Made by a program: the position numbers and the translations under genes. A model generated the notes under the pieces. The model saw only the letters and a program-made list of their open reading frames with translations. It was not told the DNA's origin and ran no database searches. From NCBI GenBank assembly GCA_946886255.1, contig CAMPIG010000106.1:1-11784 (forward strand): a DNA stretch of 11,784 nt, read 5' to 3'. The DNA comes from an uncultured Cellvibrio sp. Its GTDB lineage: Bacteria; Pseudomonadota; Gammaproteobacteria; Pseudomonadales; Cellvibrionaceae. Of this stretch, positions 8,573-11,784 are shown piece by piece; position 1 is the stretch's first letter, and every line of letters starts with the position of its first letter.

Positions 8573-8676
8573 GTGAATCCGGCATTTGCTATGGCGACAC
8601 GCCGTGAATACATCCCTGTAGGCTCGGCGTCGGCATCCATGCCTCCGACGGTCGCCATAGCAAACACCGGATTCAC
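8573..8676. repeat. 104-base palindromic element with three-way-junction fold
   Basis: Outer arms 8573-8598 and 8651-8676 are inverted repeats matching at 24 of 26 positions (GTGAATCCGG, two mismatches, then TTTGCTATGGCGAC). The enclosed 52 bases hold two further hairpins. One is ACGCCG (8599-8604) with CGGCGT (8625-8630), carrying an inner TACA/TGTA stem. The other is CGTCGG (8628-8633) with CCGACG (8645-8650), or alternatively GGCAT/ATGCC at 8632-8643. The layered structure, intergenic position and absence of coding capacity fit a dispersed REP- or MITE-like element. I see no clear target-site duplication at the edges, and only one copy is in this window, so dispersal is inferred. Confidence 0.8.
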
Positions 8677-8720
8677 TGCGAAACTTTCGTGTAAACGCAA
8701 AAATAATATTTCAAATGTAA

Positions 8721-8760
8721 GACCAGCGAATTACAGTGAGCAGGCTGTAACGCACTGGTC
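8721..8760 (-). terminator. Stem-loop immediately after tkt
   Basis: GACCAG (8721-8726) pairs with CTGGTC (8755-8760) and TTACAG (8731-8736) pairs with CTGTAA (8745-8750). The short segments between them pair partly, leaving one clear mismatch, and the loop is 8 bases. The stem starts 8 bases after the tkt stop. On the - strand the following bases are only moderately T-rich (TTACATTTG), so it may be a weak terminator or attenuator between tkt and pgk, or a 3'-end stabiliser of the tkt message. Confidence 0.55.
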
Positions 8761-8767
8761 GCTTTTA

Positions 8768-10765
8768 CTACAACAACTCTTCAACCGTCGCAACAATATT
8801 GTCAACAGTAAAACCAAAATGCTCCATCAACACGCCACCCGGTGCAGACTCACCAAAAGTAGTCATTCCCACAACGCGACCATCCAAACCAACATACTTG
8901 TACCAGTAATCCACATGCGCAGTTTCCACCGCAACACGCGCCAGCACCGACAGCGGCAGAACAGACTCTTTGTAAAGCGCATCCTGTTGATCAAACACAG
9001 ACGTAGACGGCATGGACACCACGCGCACTTTCTTACCTTTCGCTGTCAGCGCTTCCGCCGCTTTCACGGTCACCGCCAACTCGGAACCGGTAGCAATCAA
9101 AATCGCTTCCGGCTCGCCCTCGCAATCACGCAACACATAACCACCGCGTGCGATGTTAGCCACCTGCGCAGGCGTGCGCGAGATCGGGTCCAGGTTTTGA
9201 CGGCTGAACACCAAAGCGCTCGGGCCATCTTTGCGCTCAATCGCCGCCTTCCAGGCCACTGCCGATTCAGCACCGTCCGCCGGACGCCAGGTTTCCATGT
9301 TCGGCGTCATACGCAAAGTCGCCAATACTTCAATCGGCTGATGCGTCGGTCCGTCTTCGCCCTGACCGATGGAGTCATGGGTGTAAACGAAGACGTTACG
9401 CAGCTTCATCAACGCCGCCATACGCACGGCGTTAGCAGCGTATTGTTGGAACATCAAAAAGGTTGCACCGTAAGGAATGAAACCGCCGTGGGCAGAGATA
9501 CCGTTCATGATGGCGCTCATACCAAATTCGCGCACACCGTAATAAATGTAATTACCACTGGCATCTGCTGCGGTCACGCCTTTAGAGGTTTTGACCAGAG
9601 TCAGGTTAGAACCGGCCAAATCCGCCGAGCCGCCGAGTAATTCCGGCAGCAAGGCAGCGTATGCAGCGATAGCATTTTGTGACGCTTTACGGCTGGCAAT
9701 TTTCTCGCCTTTAGCCTGACACTCGGCAATAAAAGCTTCGGCTTTTGCGGCGAAGTCTGCGGGCAAATCACCTTTAACGACGCGGCGATCAAACTCGGCA
9801 GCCAACTCCGGATGCGCTGATTTATAAGCAGCCATTTTTTCAGCCCAGGCTTGCTCAGCACTCGCACCTTTTTCTACGGCGTTCCAGCCAGCGTAAATTT
9901 CCTCTGGCACCACGAAAGGTTCATGATTCCAGTTGAGGGTTTTGCGCACCAGCGCTACTTCATCGTTGCCCAGCGGCGAGCCGTGGGAATCGTGAGAACC
10001 TTGTTTGTTCGGTGAACCAAAACCGATCACGGTTTTGCAGCAGATCAATGTCGGCTTGGATGTTTCTGCACGGGCCGCTTCGATAGCAGTGCGCACGGCG
10101 TTACTGTCATGGCCGTCAACCCCGGGGATCACATGCCAGCCGTAGGCTTCAAAACGTTGCGGTGTGTTATCGGTAAACCAGCCTTCAACGTGACCATCAA
10201 TAGAGATGCCGTTGTCGTCATAGAAAGCGATCAATTTACCCAGGCCCAAGGTGCCTGCCAATGAACAAGCTTCGTGGGAGATGCCTTCCATCATGCAGCC
10301 ATCGCCGAGGAAGCAATAGGTGTAGTGGTCAACCACGTCGTGACCTTCGCGGTTAAATTGTGCGGCCAGGGTTTTCTCGGCCAGCGCCATACCGACAGCG
10401 TTGGCGATACCTTGGCCCAGCGGACCGGTAGTGGTCTCAACGCCGGGCGTATAACCGCGCTCCGGGTGGCCAGGCGTGGCTGAGTGCAACTGACGGAACT
10501 GTTTGAGTTGATCCATCGGCAGGTCGTAGCCGGTCAGGTGCAACAGGGAGTAAACCAGCATGGAGCCGTGGCCGTTGGACAGCACAAAGCGGTCACGATC
10601 AGCCCAGTTGGGGTTCTTGGGGTTGTGTTTCAGGAAGTCATTCCACAGGACTTCGGCAATATCTGCCATCCCCATCGGCGCGCCGGGGTGGCCGGAGTTG
10701 GCTTTCTGAACGGCGTCCATACTGAGGACGCGAATGGCATTGGCAAGTTCGGTACGAGAAGGCAT
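8768..10765 (-). CDS. tkt: Transketolase
   Basis: This thiamine-diphosphate enzyme moves two-carbon ketol units between sugar phosphates in the non-oxidative pentose phosphate pathway. The 665 residues match the bacterial norm (about 663). The N-terminal ThDP domain has SGHPGAPMG with H26, SNGHGS with H66, GHPE with H100 and the ThDP/Mg motif from GDG (154-156) to N185. The Pyr domain (about 355-525) carries the catalytic glutamate E413 in VREFGMSAI, with THDSIG (462-467) and GPTHQPIE (472-479). The C-terminal domain ends with [10 protein letters not shown] and [16 protein letters not shown], all close to E. coli TktA. The ATG at 10765 has AAGGAG upstream at a rather long 11-base spacing. It is divergent from the ArsR-methyltransferase regulator, with about 235 bases between its start and the palindrome, and is transcribed towards pgk. 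Confidence 0.98.
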   Translation of the reverse strand: MPSRTELANAIRVLSMDAVQKANSGHPGAPMGMADIAEVLWNDFLKHNPKNPNWADRDRFVLSNGHGSMLVYSLLHLTGYDLPMDQLKQFRQLHSATPGHPERGYTPGVETTTGPLGQGIANAVGMALAEKTLAAQFNREGHDVVDHYTYCFLGDGCMMEGISHEACSLAGTLGLGKLIAFYDDNGISIDGHVEGWFTDNTPQRFEAYGWHVIPGVDGHDSNAVRTAIEAARAETSKPTLICCKTVIGFGSPNKQGSHDSHGSPLGNDEVALVRKTLNWNHEPFVVPEEIYAGWNAVEKGASAEQAWAEKMAAYKSAHPELAAEFDRRVVKGDLPADFAAKAEAFIAECQAKGEKIASRKASQNAIAAYAALLPELLGGSADLAGSNLTLVKTSKGVTAADASGNYIYYGVREFGMSAIMNGISAHGGFIPYGATFLMFQQYAANAVRMAALMKLRNVFVYTHDSIGQGEDGPTHQPIEVLATLRMTPNMETWRPADGAESAVAWKAAIERKDGPSALVFSRQNLDPISRTPAQVANIARGGYVLRDCEGEPEAILIATGSELAVTVKAAEALTAKGKKVRVVSMPSTSVFDQQDALYKESVLPLSVLARVAVETAHVDYWYKYVGLDGRVVGMTTFGESAPGGVLMEHFGFTVDNIVATVEELL

Positions 10766-10999
10766 GAGGCTGAATGCTCCTTGATGAGTATGTCGTTGAT
10801 TGCTGTTATCTGAGAGTCGGCCTCTGACGGACCTTTGGTTTATCTATCGCCGGCAAGTTTTCAGCCCGATGAGGCTGCTCCGTCAAATGAGAAGTTCTTT
10901 CATCGGACAAAATGGGGCGACATTCTCTCTCAGCCGCCGCCGCCCGTAAAGGCAAGATCGGCCGGGAAGCGCACTTTATCGCCAAATAGTCAGACTTAC
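10766..10999. other. Long tkt upstream region, possible structured leader
   Basis: These 234 bases lie between the tkt start and the 36-bp palindrome and contain no recognisable gene. An inverted repeat of 7 bp (CCGATGA at 10866-10872, TCATCGG at 10900-10906) could form a hairpin with a 27-base loop, within which AGCC/GGCT segments compete. TTATCTAT at 10840-10847 repeats 8 bases of the palindrome arm and may be a degenerate half-site. If transcription starts near the palindrome, tkt has an unusually long 5' leader; if not, the promoter lies within this stretch. No known riboswitch consensus is seen. Confidence 0.45.
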
Positions 11000-11035
11000 C
11001 ATTATCTATATCAAAAATTTTTGATATAGATAATG
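11000..11035. promoter_or_regulatory. Perfect 36-bp palindrome, probable operator of the divergent ArsR-type regulator
   Basis: The left half CATTATCTATATCAAAAA (11000-11017) is followed directly by its exact reverse complement (11018-11035): 18 consecutive complementary pairs with no spacer. Symmetry stops at 10999/11036. It ends 21 bases before the regulator start. ArsR-family dimers bind AT-rich inverted repeats in their own promoters, and SahR-type regulators are known to bind operators at methionine-cycle genes, so autoregulation and perhaps control of tkt is the natural reading. The perfect symmetry suits a homodimer, or two dimers given the length. Binding itself is inferred. Confidence 0.8.
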
Positions 11036-11049
11036 CATCCTGCTAGACT
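11021..11049 (+). promoter_or_regulatory. Putative promoter of the ArsR-methyltransferase gene
   Basis: TTGATA at 11021-11026 (5 of 6 to the sigma-70 -35 box) lies 17 bases before TAGACT at 11044-11049 (4 of 6 to the -10 box). The -35 box falls inside the palindrome, so repressor binding there would block polymerase. The start of transcription would be near 11056, giving a leaderless or nearly leaderless message. This agrees with the lack of a Shine-Dalgarno sequence before the ATG. GATAAT at 11029-11034 is an alternative -10 box. Confidence 0.4.
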
Positions 11050-11056
11050 GCCGGGC

Positions 11057-11784
11057 ATGAATCAACTTCAAAAAGCTCCTGATGCCCCGGATGAAGGCAC
11101 CAACGAGGCCAGCCTCGACCAACTCGCCGGTTTACTTAAAGCGGCGGGTGATCCATTGCGGCTCGATATCCTGCGCGTGCTGGCCCAGGATTCATTTGGC
11201 GTGCTGGAGTTGTGCCAGATTTTTTCGATCAAGCAGTCCGGCATGAGCCACCATTTAAAGGTGTTGACCAGCGCCGGTTTGTTGACCTCTCGCCGTGAAG
11301 GCAATTCCATCTTTTATCGTCGCGCTTTTTTTGCGCCAGACCATTCGCTCAGTGCGTTACAGCAACAATTGTTTGCCACGATTGATCAACAACCTGTGTC
11401 TGCGGCTGTTGCGCAGCAGTTGCAACAACTGCATCACGAACGTAGCGAGGCTGCGCAATTATTCTTCAGCGAAAATGCGCATAAATTTCGTGCGCAGCAG
11501 GATTTGATTGCGAGCTACCCGGTGTATGCCGAGCAAATGACCCAGTTGCTCAACAGTACGCCATTGCCCGACAGGCACCTGGTGCTTGAAGTAGGTCCCG
11601 GTGAAGGGGAATTTCTGGCCGTGCTGTCACAGCGTTTTAAACAGGTGGTCGCGCTGGACAATGCTGCAACCATGTTGGAAAAAGCACGGCGTTACGCCAC
11701 TGAAAAAAAGCTGCGCAATATTGAATTTATTCTTGGCGACACACGCTCCTTGCAAGAACACAAAGTGTTGGCCGATTGCATCGT
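11057..11784 (+). CDS. ArsR-type regulator fused to SAM-binding methyltransferase-like domain (SahR-like), partial
   Basis: The frame is open to the window end (242 codons seen; the C-terminus is missing). Residues about 22-92 form an ArsR winged helix: AAGDPLRLDILRVLA, the recognition helix region SGMSHHLKVL (61-70) and the wing TSRREGNSIFYRR (77-89). The usual ArsR metal site ELCVC is replaced by ELCQIF (51-56), so metal sensing through it is unlikely. From about 145 on there is a class I methyltransferase-like fold with the SAM motif VLEVGPGEGEF (176-186) and the acidic strand end VVALD (about 194-198). This architecture matches SahR, which senses S-adenosylhomocysteine and represses methionine-cycle genes in several Proteobacteria, and the ArsR-type gene lying by metK and tktA in Pseudomonas. 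The ATG at 11057 is preferred; an in-frame ATG at 11033 lies inside the palindrome. Neither has a Shine-Dalgarno sequence. Confidence 0.88.
   Translation, partial: MNQLQKAPDAPDEGTNEASLDQLAGLLKAAGDPLRLDILRVLAQDSFGVLELCQIFSIKQSGMSHHLKVLTSAGLLTSRREGNSIFYRRAFFAPDHSLSALQQQLFATIDQQPVSAAVAQQLQQLHHERSEAAQLFFSENAHKFRAQQDLIASYPVYAEQMTQLLNSTPLPDRHLVLEVGPGEGEFLAVLSQRFKQVVALDNAATMLEKARRYATEKKLRNIEFILGDTRSLQEHKVLADCI

Larger units (their letters stand above)
8462..8767. other. tkt-pgk intergenic region with palindromic DNA
   Basis: These 306 bases hold two structured elements listed separately: a 40-base hairpin right after tkt, and a 104-base palindromic element. About 110 bases of ordinary-looking sequence precede pgk. 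I find no gene here. In many gammaproteobacteria epd or gap lies between tkt and pgk, but no trace of such a frame is readable. A convincing pgk promoter is also not visible, although the spacing makes one likely. Confidence 0.6.

Noticed and set aside
8009..9640. 543-codon open frame on the + strand across tkt and pgk
   Set aside because: It lies antisense to the conserved coding frames of tkt and pgk and runs through the palindromic spacer. Its translation is rich in His, Arg and Gln with no recognisable domain, as expected for a shadow of codon-biased genes.
10766..10999. TPP riboswitch before tkt, suggested by a CTGAGA on the - strand and by the ThDP cofactor of transketolase
   Set aside because: The essential second half of the TPP aptamer (the TGAACCTGAT-type segment and its partner stem) is not present. 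The CTGAGA lies in a GC-rich repeat-like context.
10766..10999. SAH or SAM riboswitch in the tkt leader, considered because of the neighbouring SahR-like gene
   Set aside because: I could not find the conserved core of SAH or SAM aptamers on the - strand. A covariance-model search would settle it.
11000..11035. The palindrome as an intrinsic terminator
   Set aside because: It has no loop or GC-rich stem, it is AT-rich and perfectly symmetric, and it lies between divergent starts, where an operator is expected and a terminator is not.

Overview
The window looks like a chromosomal segment of a polysaccharide-degrading gammaproteobacterium. A Cellvibrio/Cellvibrionaceae-like source is my best guess, inferred from a multi-modular GH16 lipoprotein next to a TonB-dependent receptor and from core genes that read like Pseudomonas and E. 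coli orthologues. Taxonomy cannot be proved from sequence reading alone. Five genes are complete and confidently assigned to a family, a sixth (the YfiR-family protein) is complete with a reasonably clear family, and a seventh is cut by the right edge. I see no tRNA, rRNA, CRISPR array, transposase or phage gene.

Left block (1-5318, + strand): an AT-rich upstream region, then a tightly packed pair. The first gene is a small secreted YfiR-family (DUF4154) protein. Two bases later comes a membrane hybrid histidine kinase with a CHASE8-like periplasmic domain, HAMP, HisKA/HATPase and two receiver domains. A TonB-dependent outer-membrane receptor follows after 105 bases. Together they span outer membrane, periplasm and inner membrane and could form one signalling and uptake unit. 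In the known YfiBNR system, YfiR restrains a CHASE8-type diguanylate cyclase; here the CHASE8-type partner is a kinase.

Middle (5319-7288): a 12-bp perfect hairpin separates the receptor from a convergent gene on the - strand. That gene encodes a lipoprotein with an Ig-like module, a malectin-like module and a GH16 catalytic domain with an intact GEIDIMEHVG active site, probably a laminarinase-like beta-glucanase. Behind it lie an AT-rich promoter region and the strong intrinsic terminator of pgk.

Right block (7289-11784): on the - strand, tkt (transketolase) is followed by pgk (phosphoglycerate kinase). They are separated by 306 bases that hold a 104-bp palindromic element able to fold as a three-way junction, plus a 40-base hairpin right after tkt. 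The epd/gap gene commonly found between tkt and pgk in related bacteria is absent. Divergent from tkt is an ArsR-type HTH fused to a SAM-binding methyltransferase-like domain, resembling SahR, the S-adenosylhomocysteine-responsive regulator of the methionine cycle. A perfect 36-bp palindrome sits just upstream of it and is its most likely operator.
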